Source: Bacillota bacterium (GTDB lineage: Bacteria; Bacillota_I; Bacilli_A; ML615J-28; CAG-698). From it: DNA of 64,000 nucleotides. Both the position numbers and the translations under genes were made by a program. The stretch spans positions 23,868-87,867 of the forward strand of contig JAEYQM010000030.1 of assembly GCA_023410025.1 (NCBI GenBank), written 5' to 3'. Below are positions 43,006 to 53,395 of the stretch, one piece after another (the first letter of the stretch is position 1; the number at the start of each line of letters is the position of its first letter). The notes below the pieces were generated by a model. It was given only the letters and a program-made list of their open reading frames with translations, ran no database searches and had not been told where the DNA came from.

Positions 43006-43455
43006 ATGGAAAAAATATTAAAATCTTTATTAGAAGGAACAAATGATGAAATTGCAATTCTAGCAAATTCTTCAGCATTCATATTTGAATTTATTCCTGA
43101 TGTAAATTGGGTTGGTTTTTATATTAAGAAAAATAACAAACTAGTATTAGGACCATTCCAAGGAAGAAGTGCTTGTGTATATATAAATATGGGTAAAGGT
43201 GCTTGTGGGACAGCAGCAAGTACAAAACAAATTGTTGTCTTAGATGATGTTAGAAATGTTGAAAACTATATTGCATGTCACGAAGAAACAAGATCTGAAG
43301 TAGTAATACCTATTATTGTTAATAATGAGGTATATGGTGTATTAGATATCGATAGTACAACCGTAAATCGATTTGATCAAAATACAATTACATTATTAAA
43401 TGACCTATCAAAAATTATTGAAGAATCATTAAATAACTCATTGTATAATCTTTAA
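43006..43455 (+). CDS. Free methionine-(R)-sulfoxide reductase (GAF domain, YtsP-like)
   Basis: 149 residues, one GAF domain. WVGFYI, LVLGPFQGRSACVYI, GKGACGTAAS and IACHEETRSEVVIPI are typical. Three cysteines with 10- and 24-residue spacing match the fRMsr catalytic set. Reduces free Met-R-sulfoxide. Start ATG 43006 with GGAGG; upstream in-frame codons lie in the promoter. Next to nifS-thiI, as in Bacillus. Confidence 0.9.
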   Translation: MEKILKSLLEGTNDEIAILANSSAFIFEFIPDVNWVGFYIKKNNKLVLGPFQGRSACVYINMGKGACGTAASTKQIVVLDDVRNVENYIACHEETRSEVVIPIIVNNEVYGVLDIDSTTVNRFDQNTITLLNDLSKIIEESLNNSLYNL

Positions 43456-43483
43456 TAAATTTAGTTTATTTAAACAAAATATT

Positions 43484-43527
43484 AAAAAAAATATCCCTTG
43501 TTTTCAATATTGAAAACAAGGGATATC
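43484..43527. terminator. 36-bp perfect palindrome, bidirectional terminator
   Basis: ATATCCCTTGTTTTCAAT and its exact complement form an uninterrupted 36-bp inverted repeat (43491-43526), with an A-run before it that becomes a T-run for the minus-strand gene. Confidence 0.8.
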
Positions 43528-44511
43528 TTACTCAAAAAATCCTAAATCTAAGTCATCTTCATACTTTTCTTTAAAAGTATATTTAACTATTTTTTTATCA
43601 TCAATCATAAGTCTTTCTCTAAAGTATTTGGAATTGCTTAATACTTGAATAATTCCATCAATATCCACATTAAAGCAATGCATTCTTAAATAGCCGTTTT
43701 CAATGCCACATTTTTTAATATCTATATTATCCAATTTACCTATGTATAATAGATCTGCTTTATCTACATGTTCTTTTTCCTTTATATATAGTTCGCATTC
43801 GAATTTTGGAAATCCTTCTCTTATTTTTTTAAACCCTATTCTTGTTGCAAGACTATCCATTTTACTTATTTTTTCCAAATCTCTTATTGGTTCATCCCCA
43901 TACCAATTATATATCGATACTATTGGTACTATACCTCTGGGTTCTTTTTCCTCCCCAACCTTTTTAAACATTATATATTTATTATATAAATTATATTTTT
44001 TTAACATCTCATCATATAATCCTTTATAGGCATATTTGTGAGCATCTTTTGGGTTTTTATCTTCTGTAATTTTATATGCAAATACTGACCCTATTTCCCA
44101 TCCACAATCATAATATTTTTTTATCTTTATTTTTACTCTTTTTGGTTGTTCACTTTCAAGTTTTATTTTAAATTCAATTAACTTATCAAGTGATAGCAAT
44201 GGATCTATTAATGAGTCATATTTTTTAATATCATTTTCAATAACTTTTAAGGCATTCTTCTTTATAAAACCTTTTAATCTACCTAACTCATATAAAAACA
44301 AAGCAAAAGCAATATATGTATAGTGACCATAATGTTCATAATCTTCTAATAATTCAATATAGTCATTTAATGTTTCCCTTATAAATTCTGTACTATCAAA
44401 GCCTTGTCTTAGGTAATCCGAATATGCAATTGCTGGTTCTAAAAGTAATTCATCTTTAAATATTTCAGTTAGTTGTACAACCAAACTATCTAATTAATCT
44501 AATTCACTCAT
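43528..44511 (-). pseudogene. Unknown gene with in-frame stop at codon 6
   Basis: From the ATG at 44509-44511 (GGAGG 7 nt upstream) the frame reads MSELD, TAA (44494-44496), then continues open for 322 codons (LDSLVVQLTEIFKDELLLEP...). The intact part can also start at TTG 44484 (318 residues), but that codon has no ribosome site. Either a recent nonsense mutation silences the gene or a 5-codon leader is followed by reinitiation. The protein is soluble, with aromatic-rich helices (YEHYGHYTYIAFALFLYELG) and a Trp/Tyr-rich middle. I do not recognise it. Its TTAGAT-TAA-TTAGAT repeat may hint at a small duplication. Confidence 0.6.
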
Positions 44512-44523
44512 TTATTTTCCTCC

Positions 44524-45450
44524 ATTTTATACAATCATTCAGTTACTCAATATTCTTATAAGTAATATAAATTTTATTTAGCCTCAATAATAGTAATTAC
44601 TTCATTTTTTCTGAAATGATATTGTATCCACTAAAAATTATGTTTCAACTAAAAATATTAAAGTGACTATATTTTAACATTTTTTCACATATTAAGTCAA
44701 TGAAAAATAAAAGTAAGCTTTTTATATAAACTAAATAAACTTTTAAATATATATAATTTTTGTCATAGTAAACTGTATATTATAACGAGTTTTTATTCGA
44801 TTCATTTATAATAATTGATTATACATTAAATTTTGCACTTATTTTATTGATATTAAGCTAAACTGATAAGAAATAGCGTATTAAAATATTTTTTATTTAT
44901 TCATAAGCGAAAGTACTTATCTTTTATAAGTCCTTTTATTTATATTACAACATTTATTTACAAATAATGGTCTAGTTTTAAAACTAGACCTCTTTTTATA
45001 GTATGTTGTTGTTATCTATATTTCATTAAGCACAATATTACTAACAAATAATTCTCTAATAAGTTATATTACATCACAATATATATTAGTTCGATTTATT
45101 AAATTCTTTAATACATTATAAAATAATGTGTCAAAAAATATTTTAAAATCAATAAACAATATCTAGTTAGATCTATAATTCTTAGTCCTAAATTTCTATT
45201 ACTAACATTACAAACGAATGATTAAATCAAATTAAATATTTAAAAATAAATTTTATTAGAACCAACTTTATTTTATTTATTTATACACTTTTTAATGGTT
45301 AATTTAATATATAACCTTATACACATCTTATAAATTTTAATTATATATTAAGATTATTTACTAATAAAATATTTGATTTTATTTTTACTTTTTAGGTAAA
45401 GATTTGATACTTAATTCCACTATTTAACTTATTAAAATGAACAATTAAAT
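44524..45450. other. Gene-free, extremely AT-rich region
   Basis: About 0.93 kb without any ORF that has a ribosome site, without tRNA-like sequence and with frequent stops in all frames. The only clear structure is the terminator-like palindrome at 44969-44990. It may be a decayed gene or an unrecognised small RNA locus. It lies where Bacillus has ecfA/ecfT/truA after rplQ. Confidence 0.7.
44967..44998 (+). terminator. Orphan terminator-like hairpin
   Basis: Perfect 22-bp palindrome GGTCTAGTTTTAAAACTAGACC followed by TCTTTTTAT on the plus strand, with no recognisable gene upstream. Confidence 0.65.
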
Positions 45451-45452
45451 AA

Positions 45453-45484
45453 ATAAAAAAACCAAGAAAAATTTCTTGGTTTAG
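45453..45484 (-). terminator. Terminator of the S10-spc-alpha operon
   Basis: AAACCAAGAAA-TTT-TTCTTGGTTT hairpin followed by T-run on the minus strand, 5 bp after rplQ. Confidence 0.85.
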
Positions 45485-45488
45485 TTTT

Positions 45489-45851
45489 TTATACAAATTC
45501 GATAATCGCCATCATCGTAGCATCACCACGACGAGGTCCTGTTTTTAGAACTCTTGTATAACCACCTTGGCGGTCAGTATACTTAGGAGCGATATCTGAA
45601 AATAACTTTTGTATAGCGTATTGATTTTCTGCGTCTTTTTCAAATCTTACCATTTGAGCTGCTAATCTGCGGCTTGCTAAATCGCCAGCCTTGCCTAATG
45701 TTACCATTCTGTCAGCTAAACGTTGTAATTCTTTTGCTTTAGATAAAGTTGTTTCAATACGTTCATTAATGATTAAGTCTGTAACTAAATCTCTTAGTAA
45801 TGCTTTACGTTGAGCCATGTTACGACCTAATTTACGGTAGCCTAATGACAT
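45489..45851 (-). CDS. rplQ: 50S ribosomal protein L17
   Basis: 120 residues. [42 protein letters not shown] and the end [16 protein letters not shown] are typical. Lies around the exit-tunnel side of the 50S. Last gene of the ribosomal operon, after rpoA; ribosome site GGAGG. Confidence 0.97.
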   Translation of the reverse strand: MSLGYRKLGRNMAQRKALLRDLVTDLIINERIETTLSKAKELQRLADRMVTLGKAGDLASRRLAAQMVRFEKDAENQYAIQKLFSDIAPKYTDRQGGYTRVLKTGPRRGDATMMAIIEFV

Positions 45852-45871
45852 TATTTTTCCTCCTTCTTATG

Positions 45872-46987
45872 TTATTCTTCTTCATCAGATGAATCTTCAT
45901 CATCATAATTTGGATTATCGTTTTCAAGAATTAGATCTGATTCATAAACATCATCTTCTAAATCTTCAGTATCTAAACCTTGATAATCACCTTCATAAGA
46001 ATGTTTTAAATGTAAACCAATTTCACGAAGTTTTTGAATAACTTCTTTAAGAGATTTACGTCCAAGATTACGAACTCTCATCATTTCTTCTTCGGTCTTT
46101 TGAGTTAATTCTCCAACAGTATTAATTCCTGCTCTCTTCAAGCAGTTGTAAGAACGAACAGATAAATCTAGATCTTCTATTTTCTTTTCTAACTTCTTAT
46201 TAGTAACTTTTTCTTCAGGTTCATACATGTAATTTTGTTCGATAATTGTTTCATTAATTTTGGCTATAACGTTGAAATGATCAACTAAGAATTTTGAAGC
46301 TAAACTTACAGCGTCTTGTGGTTTTATACTATCGTTAGTCCAAACTTCTAAGAAAAGTTTGTCGTAGTCTACATTTTCCCCAACACGTGTTTTTTCAACA
46401 TCGTATTTGCATTTTGTTACTGGTGTATAGATTGCATCAATAGGAATACGATTAATAATTCTATCTCCTGCTCTATTCAAACAAAACACTTTGTTTTCTT
46501 CTGCACTCACATATCCAACGCCTCTTCGAGCAAAGAATCGTGCTTTAAATTTGGCTCCTTGAGATAAAGTAGCGATAACAGCATCTGTATTTACAACTTT
46601 AATATCACTGTTATGCGTTAAGTCACCAGCAGTTAAAACTCCTGGTCCTTCTTTTATAACAGTTAGTTCATATAAATCATTAGTATCTTGAGGCATTGGT
46701 TTAAATAATTCCTCTTCATCTATTGTTAATACGACATTTTTCAAGTTAAGAATAATACCTGTCACGTCTTCAAGTACTCCTTTAAGAGCCATAAATTCAT
46801 GATCAACGCCTTCTATTTCCATTGCCACGATTGCAACTCCAGGTGTTGATGATAATAACACTCTACGCAATGCATTCCCTACTGTAATTCCATATCCTCT
46901 TTCAAGTGGAGTGATAGTAAATTTCGCATAATTATTGCCAGTACTTTCTACATTAGTTAGAGGTTTAATGAATTCAAATTTTCTCAT
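45872..46987 (-). CDS. rpoA: RNA polymerase alpha subunit, with acidic C-terminal tail
   Basis: 371 residues against ~315 in Bacillus. N-terminal assembly domain (FTITPLERGYGITVGNALRRVLLSS), linker, and alpha-CTD with LDLSVRSYNCLKRAGINTVGEL and RNLGRKSLKEVIQKLREIGL, which binds UP elements and Spx. After the CTD comes an unusual ~40-residue, strongly acidic tail (from EGDYQGLDTEDLEDDVYESD to DDEDSSDEEE). Start ATG 46987 with AAGGAGG. Between rpsK and rplQ as usual. Confidence 0.97.
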   Translation of the reverse strand: MRKFEFIKPLTNVESTGNNYAKFTITPLERGYGITVGNALRRVLLSSTPGVAIVAMEIEGVDHEFMALKGVLEDVTGIILNLKNVVLTIDEEELFKPMPQDTNDLYELTVIKEGPGVLTAGDLTHNSDIKVVNTDAVIATLSQGAKFKARFFARRGVGYVSAEENKVFCLNRAGDRIINRIPIDAIYTPVTKCKYDVEKTRVGENVDYDKLFLEVWTNDSIKPQDAVSLASKFLVDHFNVIAKINETIIEQNYMYEPEEKVTNKKLEKKIEDLDLSVRSYNCLKRAGINTVGELTQKTEEEMMRVRNLGRKSLKEVIQKLREIGLHLKHSYEGDYQGLDTEDLEDDVYESDLILENDNPNYDDEDSSDEEE

Positions 46988-47012
46988 TCGAGCCCTCCTT
47001 AATTAAATTCAA

Positions 47013-47396
47013 TTATCCGCGCGGTCTTTTTGGTGGACGACAACCATTATGAGGAACTGGTGTTACATCTTTAATTGATGTGATTTCTATACCAGCTACT
47101 TGTAATGCTCTAATCGCAGCTTCACGTCCAGGTCCTGGACCTTTAACTGAAACTTCAACTCTCATTACACCATTATCAACTGCTGCTTTTGCACATGCTT
47201 CACTTGCTGATTGAGCAGCAAATGGAGTAGATTTTTTACTACCTTTGAAGCCTAATGCACCAGCACTTGACCAAGCGATAGCATTACCATTACTATCAGT
47301 AATAGTAACTATTGTATTATTAAAAGTAGAATGAATATGAGCCACACCATTTGGTATATTTTTTCTAACTTTACGTTTACGAATTTTATTAGCCAT
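47013..47396 (-). CDS. rpsK: 30S ribosomal protein S11
   Basis: 127 residues. [43 protein letters not shown] and [17 protein letters not shown] are diagnostic. Platform protein of the 30S near the E site. Ribosome site AGGAGG. Confidence 0.98.
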   Translation of the reverse strand: MANKIRKRKVRKNIPNGVAHIHSTFNNTIVTITDSNGNAIAWSSAGALGFKGSKKSTPFAAQSASEACAKAAVDNGVMRVEVSVKGPGPGREAAIRALQVAGIEITSIKDVTPVPHNGCRPPKRPRG

Positions 47397-47411
47397 TTAG
47401 TTAAGCCTCCT

Positions 47412-47777
47412 TTACTTCTTCTTGTTAGCTACTGTCTTAGATGGTCCTTTACGAGTACGAGCATTGCATCTTGTATTTTGACCTCTAACAGGTAGTCCAC
47501 GACGATGACGGATTCCACGATAACATCCGATTTCCATTAATCGTTTAATATTCATTGCTACTTCACGTCTTAAGTCACCTTCAACTTTTACACTAGCAAC
47601 TTCACGACGAATATTAGTTAATTCTTCTTCAGTTAAGTCTTTTACGCGTTTGTTTTCGTCAACTTGCGCTTTTTTTAATATTTCTTTAGCCGTTGCATTT
47701 CCAATTCCAAAGATGTAAGTTAAAGATATAACTACACGTTTGTCACGAGGAATATCAACACCAGATATACGTGCCAT
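47412..47777 (-). CDS. rpsM: 30S ribosomal protein S13
   Basis: 121 residues. [30 protein letters not shown]-like region and [27 protein letters not shown]. Head protein touching tRNA and the 50S. The ribosome site includes the rpmJ stop codon. Confidence 0.98.
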   Translation of the reverse strand: MARISGVDIPRDKRVVISLTYIFGIGNATAKEILKKAQVDENKRVKDLTEEELTNIRREVASVKVEGDLRREVAMNIKRLMEIGCYRGIRHRRGLPVRGQNTRCNARTRKGPSKTVANKKK

Positions 47778-47790
47778 TGATTTGCACCTC

Positions 47791-47907
47791 CTAATTGCCT
47801 TGTCTTTGCTTATGTTTAGGGTTATTGCAAATAACCATTACTCTGCCTTTGCGCTTAATAACCTTACATTGATCACATATTGGTTTTACCGATGGTCTAA
47901 CCTTCAT
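47791..47907 (-). CDS. rpmJ: 50S ribosomal protein L36
   Basis: 38 residues, shorter than common gene-finder limits. [21 protein letters not shown]...[15 protein letters not shown]; zinc ligands C11, C14, C27 and H32 are all kept (zinc form). Lies between infA and rpsM as in all Bacilli; AGGAGG precedes ATG 47907. Confidence 0.97.
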   Translation of the reverse strand: MKVRPSVKPICDQCKVIKRKGRVMVICNNPKHKQRQGN

Positions 47908-47922
47908 TATTTATTTCCTCCT

Positions 47923-47942
47923 TTTTCTTGTAAACAAGAAAA
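47923..47942 (-). promoter_or_regulatory. Hairpin between infA and rpmJ
   Basis: TTTTCTTG-TTTA-CAAGAAAA ends directly at the rpmJ ribosome site (AAGGAGG). It could modulate rpmJ translation or be an mRNA processing site. Confidence 0.5.
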
Positions 47943-47947
47943 TAATC

Positions 47948-48166
47948 TTACTTATGACGATAAGTAATTCGGCCACGTGTTAAGTCATATGGTGATAATT
48001 CAACAGTTACTTTATCACCTGGTAAAATCGTTATGTAATTCATACGGATTTTACCAGAAACGTGTGCCAATATTTGATGTCCATTCTCCAATACAACTTT
48101 AAATACAGCATTGGGTAAAGTATCAATAACCGTTCCTTTTAATTCAATAACATCACTTTTAGACAT
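47948..48166 (-). CDS. infA: Translation initiation factor IF-1
   Basis: 72 residues, an OB fold. [36 protein letters not shown] and [12 protein letters not shown] are typical. Blocks the A site during initiation. ATG overlaps the map stop by 8 bp. Confidence 0.97.
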   Translation of the reverse strand: MSKSDVIELKGTVIDTLPNAVFKVVLENGHQILAHVSGKIRMNYITILPGDKVTVELSPYDLTRGRITYRHK

Positions 48167-48926
48167 TAACGTCTCCTCCTTCTTTCGTTAGTATTTCATA
48201 TCCGTTTTCAGTAATCACAATTGTATGTTCATAATGGGCGCTATCGCTACCATCTACTGTTACTGTAGTCCAATCATCATCAAGTATTCTAACTTTATGT
48301 GATCCTACATTGACCATTGGTTCAATTGCAAGTGTCATTCCAACTTTTAAAAGTGGACCATTACCCGGATCTCCATAATTTGGAATAGATGGATCTTCGT
48401 GTAAATGTCTTCCTACACCATGGCCCGTAAAGTCTCTCACTACTGAAAAACCATTTTGAACTACGTATGCTTCAATTGCATGTGATATGTCTGATAAACG
48501 ATTATTTGGTTTAGCAAATTTTAAACCTTCAAATAACGAATCGCGAGTAACATCAATTAGTTTTTGTTTTGTTTCACTAATTTGTCCAACAGCGTGAGTC
48601 ATTGCACTATCTCCATGGTAACCTTTATAATTAGCTCCGATGTCAATAGAGATAATATCACCATCTTTTAATATAGTCTTCTTGCTAGGAATACCGTGAA
48701 TAATAACATTATTAACAGAGGCACAAATCGATCCAGGAAAACCATTATACCCTTTAAATGAAGGGGTAGCCCCATTTTCAATTATTGTCTTCTCAGCTAA
48801 TTTATCAAGGTCGTAAGTTGAAATGCCTGGTTTAATAGCTTCCTTAATTACTCTATGAGTTAGGGCAACAATTCTACCTGCTTCTTTCATTAATTCAATT
48901 TCACGACTACTTTTTAAAGTTATCAT
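48159..48926 (-). CDS. map: Methionine aminopeptidase, type I
   Basis: 255 residues. Removes the initiator Met after deformylation. Metal ligands in [48 protein letters not shown] and [14 protein letters not shown] are intact. Starts 20 bp inside adk with GGAGG. Confidence 0.96.
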   Translation of the reverse strand: MITLKSSREIELMKEAGRIVALTHRVIKEAIKPGISTYDLDKLAEKTIIENGATPSFKGYNGFPGSICASVNNVIIHGIPSKKTILKDGDIISIDIGANYKGYHGDSAMTHAVGQISETKQKLIDVTRDSLFEGLKFAKPNNRLSDISHAIEAYVVQNGFSVVRDFTGHGVGRHLHEDPSIPNYGDPGNGPLLKVGMTLAIEPMVNVGSHKVRILDDDWTTVTVDGSDSAHYEHTIVITENGYEILTKEGGDVNV

Positions 48927-49572
48927 TCAAGCCTCCAAGAATACTCTTAACTTCCTTAAAGCTAGTATCAATGTTTGCATTTCCATTTACAGTTCTTAAA
49001 ATATTTTTCTTTTCGTAGAATTCAAGAAGTGGTCTTGTTTGATTATCATATACTTTTAATCTGTTTAATACTGTTTCCGGATTATCATCTTTACGAATAA
49101 TTAAAGCCGTTCCACAATTATCACAAATTCCTTCAACTTTTGGTTTTAGGTTTTCTACATGATATCCAGAATTACATTTTGGACACATTCTTCTTCCAGC
49201 GATACGACTTGCTATTAATTCATAGTCGGCATCAACATTTAGAACACAATCAATTTTCATTGACAATTCTTCCATTATCTTATCGAATGCTTCCGCTTGT
49301 ACTAATGTACGAGGGAAACCATCTAAAAGAAATCCGTTTTGGCAATCAGCTTGAGAAAGTCTTTCCTTAACGATTTTGATAGTCAATTCATCAGGAACTA
49401 ATAAGCCTTTCTCAATATAATTCTTTGCTTGATTTCCAAGTTCAGAATTAGATGCCATTGCGTCCCTAAACATGTCTCCAGTTGAGATGTGAGGTATCTT
49501 ATACTCTTTAACTATTAAAGCTGCTTGAGTACCTTTACCAGCACCTGGAGGTCCCATTATTATGATACGCAC
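48907..49572 (-). CDS. adk: Adenylate kinase
   Basis: 221 residues. P-loop [37 protein letters not shown] and a zinc-binding lid with two CxxC pairs (CPKC...CDNC), the Gram-positive form. Converts AMP+ATP to 2 ADP. Starts at GTG 49572 with AGGTGATCTT. Between secY and map as in Bacillus. Confidence 0.97.
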   Translation of the reverse strand: MRIIIMGPPGAGKGTQAALIVKEYKIPHISTGDMFRDAMASNSELGNQAKNYIEKGLLVPDELTIKIVKERLSQADCQNGFLLDGFPRTLVQAEAFDKIMEELSMKIDCVLNVDADYELIASRIAGRRMCPKCNSGYHVENLKPKVEGICDNCGTALIIRKDDNPETVLNRLKVYDNQTRPLLEFYEKKNILRTVNGNANIDTSFKEVKSILGGLNDNFKK

Positions 49573-49580
49573 AAGATCAC

Positions 49581-50849
49581 CTAATTTATAAATCCACGGT
49601 ATTGTTTTTCTTGACCTTGAGTCTTAATTTGTTTTGCAGTTTCTATAGCAACACCAACTACAATGATAAGTCCTGTTCCACCAACTTGAATTGATGAAGA
49701 AAGGTTAAATATCTTAGTAATAATAATTGGTAATGCCGCAACAATTGCAAGGTATGTAGCACCAATCATTGTTACTTTAAACAATACTCTTGAAATGAAT
49801 GCAGCTGTATCTTCCCCTGGTCTTACCCCTGGAATATAGGCATTATTCTTTTGTAAATTTTCAGCCATCTTTTCTGGATTCATTTGCAAGAATGAATAGA
49901 AGAATGAGAATACAAATATTAATACAATATATAATACGAAACCAATTGTTTGTGTTTGTGAGAATATACTGTAAATTACTCCTCCAATACCGCTTGTTGT
50001 ATTACCAGTAATTTGAATAATAGTCGTTGGAATACTCATTAGAGTAGCCGCAAAAATTACAGGAATTACTGATGCAGAGTTAAGTTTGATTGGAACATTC
50101 GAATCACTCTTACCTCTTAAACTTGCAGCAGCAGGACGGTTAGCATATTGAATAGGAATCTTTCTTTGAGCAGCTTCCATGAATACAATACCAACAATGA
50201 TTAAGATTAATACTAAAATTACAGCGATAAATGTAAAGATTCCCTTTGCACTTCCACTTGCTAAATATGAATAACCTAAATCACCAATCATAGCAGGGTA
50301 ACTAGCTAGAATACCAGCTACGATTAACATTGATGTACCATTTCCGATACCTTTAGCAGTCATCTTTTCAGCTAACCACATACAGAATGATGTACCAGCA
50401 GTTGCAACTAACGCTAAGTAAACATAAGTCATAGGACTGTCTACAAAACCATTAGCGAAATAGTCTGGTAAGCCAAGTGTTAATGTTAGGGCTTGAACAA
50501 ATGCAAGTCCTAATGCGATATATTTTGTTAATTGATTTAATTTTTGTTGACCAGTAGGACCTTCTTCAGACCATTCTTTAAGAACAGGAAGAATATCCAT
50601 TTGAAGTAATTGCACAACAATTGATGCTGTGATATATGGGCTAATACCCAACGCTAAAATAGAAAAATTAGATAATGCTTGCCCTGAAAACACGTCTAGA
50701 AATCCAAACAAATCTTTTGTTGAACTTGTAATTGCATCAGAATTTACAAAAGGCATTTGCACTCTAGATCCGATTCTATAAACTAGAAGGAACATAGCTG
50801 TGAACAAAAACATGACAAACAATTTTTTACTATTTTTAGACATTGCCAT
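49581..50849 (-). CDS. secY: Protein translocase subunit SecY
   Basis: 422 residues, ten TM helices. LFVMFLFTAMFLLVYRIGSRV at TM1, plug region FSGQALSNFSILALGISPYITASI, QYANRPAAASLRGKSDSNVPIKLN and PEKMAENLQKNNAYIPGVRPG are diagnostic. Channel for secreted and membrane proteins. Start ATG 50849 with GAGGTGAT, right after rplO. Confidence 0.97.
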   Translation of the reverse strand: MAMSKNSKKLFVMFLFTAMFLLVYRIGSRVQMPFVNSDAITSSTKDLFGFLDVFSGQALSNFSILALGISPYITASIVVQLLQMDILPVLKEWSEEGPTGQQKLNQLTKYIALGLAFVQALTLTLGLPDYFANGFVDSPMTYVYLALVATAGTSFCMWLAEKMTAKGIGNGTSMLIVAGILASYPAMIGDLGYSYLASGSAKGIFTFIAVILVLILIIVGIVFMEAAQRKIPIQYANRPAAASLRGKSDSNVPIKLNSASVIPVIFAATLMSIPTTIIQITGNTTSGIGGVIYSIFSQTQTIGFVLYIVLIFVFSFFYSFLQMNPEKMAENLQKNNAYIPGVRPGEDTAAFISRVLFKVTMIGATYLAIVAALPIIITKIFNLSSSIQVGGTGLIIVVGVAIETAKQIKTQGQEKQYRGFIN

Positions 50850-50850
50850 A

Positions 50851-51291
50851 TTAGATCACCTCAATACTTCCACCAGCTTCAACAATGTTATTTTCAGCTG
50901 ATTTTGAGAATTTGTTAGCTTTAACAGTTAACTTAACGTTTAATTTACCATTCCCTAAAATCTTTAATCCATCATATTCTTTCTTAACTAATCCAGCTTG
51001 ACGTAATTCTTCAATTGTTACAACAGATTCAGCTTGAAATACATTTAAGTCTTCAATATTCACAACTGCATACTCTTTACGGTTAACGTTTGTGAATCCA
51101 CGTTTTGGTAGACGTTTGAATAATGGTGTTTGACCACCTTCAAAACCTGGACGAACACCACCACCACTACGTGAGTTTTGTCCTTTTGTTCCACGTCCAC
51201 TTGTTTTACCAATTCCTGATCCAGTTCCACGACCTACGCGTTTCTTCGTATGACGAGCGCCTTCTACAGGTTTAAGTTCATGTAATTTCAT
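50851..51291 (-). CDS. rplO: 50S ribosomal protein L15
   Basis: 146 residues. [40 protein letters not shown] and the Gly-rich [24 protein letters not shown] region are typical. Late 50S assembly protein; directly before secY. Confidence 0.97.
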   Translation of the reverse strand: MKLHELKPVEGARHTKKRVGRGTGSGIGKTSGRGTKGQNSRSGGGVRPGFEGGQTPLFKRLPKRGFTNVNRKEYAVVNIEDLNVFQAESVVTIEELRQAGLVKKEYDGLKILGNGKLNVKLTVKANKFSKSAENNIVEAGGSIEVI

Positions 51292-51301
51292 GTGGCACCT
51301 C

Positions 51302-51490
51302 CTATTCTACTACTTCTAATAAATGCTTAACAGTTTCAATCATTCCTCGAACTGCTTCATTATCAACTTTTTCAACAACTTGATTTATCTTAGTAATTCC
51401 TAATGCTTTTAGGGTCATCTTTTGATTAGGTTTTAATCCGATAAAACTTCTAACTAATTTAACTTTAATAGTCTTTACATTATTAGCCAT
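51302..51490 (-). CDS. rpmD: 50S ribosomal protein L30
   Basis: 62 residues. [27 protein letters not shown] and [14 protein letters not shown]. Standard place between rpsE and rplO. Confidence 0.95.
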   Translation of the reverse strand: MANNVKTIKVKLVRSFIGLKPNQKMTLKALGITKINQVVEKVDNEAVRGMIETVKHLLEVVE

Positions 51491-51495
51491 AGTTA

Positions 51496-52017
51496 CTACC
51501 CTAAAATTTCCTCTACAGATTTGTTACGAATTGCTGCAACTTCTTGCGCAGTTCTTAAGCTCTTTAATCCTTCAAGTGTTGCTCTAACAACATTTACAGG
51601 AGTGCTTGACCCTAGAGATTTTGATAAAATGTCGTTGATACCAGCAAGTTCAACTACTGCACGAACTGGTCCTCCGGCGATAACACCAGTACCAGCTGGA
51701 GCAGGTTTTAAGAATACTCTACCAGCACCAAAGATTCCTGTTATTTCATGAGGAATAGTTGTGCCAACAACTGGAACAGTTATTAAGTTTTTCTTAGCAT
51801 CTTCAACTGCCTTTTTGATTGCATCTGGAACTTCAATTGCTTTTCCAGTACCAAGGCCTACGCGTCCTTTTTTATCACCAACAACTACAACAGCGCTAAA
51901 ACGGTATCTTCTACCACCCTTAACTACTTTTGTAACATGGTTAATACTTACGACACGTTCTTCAAATTGTTTTTCAACAACTAAAGCTTCTTTTTTATTT
52001 TTCTTATCTTGACGCAT
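51496..52017 (-). CDS. rpsE: 30S ribosomal protein S5
   Basis: 173 residues. [61 protein letters not shown] and [19 protein letters not shown]. Decoding fidelity protein. Start ATG 52017 with AGGAGG; the GTG one codon earlier is less well spaced. Confidence 0.97.
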   Translation of the reverse strand: MRQDKKNKKEALVVEKQFEERVVSINHVTKVVKGGRRYRFSAVVVVGDKKGRVGLGTGKAIEVPDAIKKAVEDAKKNLITVPVVGTTIPHEITGIFGAGRVFLKPAPAGTGVIAGGPVRAVVELAGINDILSKSLGSSTPVNVVRATLEGLKSLRTAQEVAAIRNKSVEEILG

Positions 52018-52029
52018 CACTTAACCTCC

Positions 52030-52392
52030 TTAGAATTTTAAGCCAGCTTCACGTGCAGCTTCAGCTAATGCTTTAACTCTTCCGTGATATAAATATCCAC
52101 CGCGGTCAAATACCACTTTTTCGATATTTAATTTTATTGCTCGCTCTGCAACTAGAGTTCCAACTTGTTTTGCTGCCTCTACGTTTGAACCATTTTCTAA
52201 TTTTAATTCTTTATCTATACTTGATGCACTAACTAAAGTAACACCATTAACATCATCTATAACTTGTGCATAAATATTTGCATTTGATCTGTAAACATTT
52301 AAGCGAGGTAGTGATGGTGTTCCACTGATATTCTTACGAATACGTAAATGACGAATTTTGCGTGTCTTGTTACGCGCTTGTTTTGTAACCAC
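52030..52392 (-). CDS. rplR: 50S ribosomal protein L18
   Basis: 120 residues. [37 protein letters not shown] and [24 protein letters not shown]. Binds 5S rRNA. Starts at GTG 52392 with GGAG upstream, a rather long spacing. Confidence 0.95.
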   Translation of the reverse strand: MVTKQARNKTRKIRHLRIRKNISGTPSLPRLNVYRSNANIYAQVIDDVNGVTLVSASSIDKELKLENGSNVEAAKQVGTLVAERAIKLNIEKVVFDRGGYLYHGRVKALAEAAREAGLKF

Positions 52393-52410
52393 TTATATTT
52401 CGTCTCCTTT

Positions 52411-52950
52411 CTACTTAGCTTTCTTTCCTTCTTTACGGCGTACAACTTCGTTCTTATAACGGATTCCCTTACCTTTGTAAGGTTCTGGTTTACGAACTTC
52501 TCTTACTTCCGCAGCGAATTGACCAACTAATTGACGGTCAATACCAGCAATATTAATTTCAGTTTGAGTTGGAACTGTTACCTTTAAACCTGCTGGTATT
52601 GCAAGTTCTACTAAATGAGAGAAACCAGCATTAATTACTAATGTATCTCCCTTTAGTGAAGCACGGTATCCTACACCTTCGATAACAAGAGTTTTAGAAA
52701 AACCTTTTGCTACCCCTTCAACCATATTATTGATAACTGCTCTAGTTGTTCCGTGAAGAGCTTTATGTTTTATAGAATCACTTGGTCTTTTAACTATTAC
52801 TTGAGTTCCTTGAACTTCAATTTGCATTTCTGGATTAAAGTTAAATGATAATTCCCCTTTTGGTCCAGTTACAACAACTTTATTTTCTTCTAGAACTTGA
52901 ACAGTAACACCATCATGTAGATTAATTACTTTATTACCAACACGTGACAT
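52411..52950 (-). CDS. rplF: 50S ribosomal protein L6
   Basis: 179 residues. SRVGNKVINLHDGVTV, GPKGELSF, LVIEGVGYRASLKGDTL and KPEPYKGKGIRYKNEVVRRKEGKKAK. Near the factor-binding site of the 50S. Ribosome site GGAGG. Confidence 0.97.
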   Translation of the reverse strand: MSRVGNKVINLHDGVTVQVLEENKVVVTGPKGELSFNFNPEMQIEVQGTQVIVKRPSDSIKHKALHGTTRAVINNMVEGVAKGFSKTLVIEGVGYRASLKGDTLVINAGFSHLVELAIPAGLKVTVPTQTEINIAGIDRQLVGQFAAEVREVRKPEPYKGKGIRYKNEVVRRKEGKKAK

Positions 52951-52968
52951 TATATTTTCCTCCTATAA

Positions 52969-53367
52969 TTACCAAATATATGCTAAAACTTCGCCGCCAA
53001 CATGATTTTGACGAGCTTGTTTATCAGTCATAACTCCGTTTGAAGTTGACACAACAGCTACACCTAAACCATTTAATACTTTTGGCATCTCAGTTGATTT
53101 AGCATATACACGTAAGCCAGGTTTAGAAATACGTGTAATTCCTTGGATAACTCTTTCTTTCTTTTCTGTATATTTTAAAGTTACTTTGATGTTTCCTTGA
53201 ATTCCGTCTTCTACGAATTCAACATCCTTAATATAACCTTCATTTTTAAAAACATTTAAAATTTCTAACTTGATTTTTGATGCTGGAATGTTTACAAACT
53301 CATGTTTCATTTGATTCGCATTACGAATACGAGTAAGTAAATCAGCAATTGGATCAGTCATTACCAT
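52969..53367 (-). CDS. rpsH: 30S ribosomal protein S8
   Basis: 132 residues. [19 protein letters not shown] at the N-terminus (same as Bacillus S8) and [35 protein letters not shown] at the end. Central-domain 16S binder. First Met chosen with AGGAGG. Confidence 0.97.
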   Translation of the reverse strand: MVMTDPIADLLTRIRNANQMKHEFVNIPASKIKLEILNVFKNEGYIKDVEFVEDGIQGNIKVTLKYTEKKERVIQGITRISKPGLRVYAKSTEMPKVLNGLGVAVVSTSNGVMTDKQARQNHVGGEVLAYIW

Positions 53368-53395
53368 TCAGATGGCCTCCTTCCAATATAAAGTA

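Noticed and set aside
43491..43526. Inverted repeat as insertion-sequence end or attachment site
   Set aside because: It is one continuous palindrome between convergent genes with an A/T-run, best read as a bidirectional terminator; no transposase is near.
1328..44637. Shared 14-mer tgtatccactaaaa near spx and at about 44623
   Set aside because: In AT-rich sequence a single shared 14-mer is expected by chance; the surrounding bases do not match.
44512..45488. tRNA or rRNA genes in the AT-rich gap
   Set aside because: No cloverleaf, GGTTC-type T-loop or rRNA-like G+C-rich segment seen; the region is nearly all A and T.
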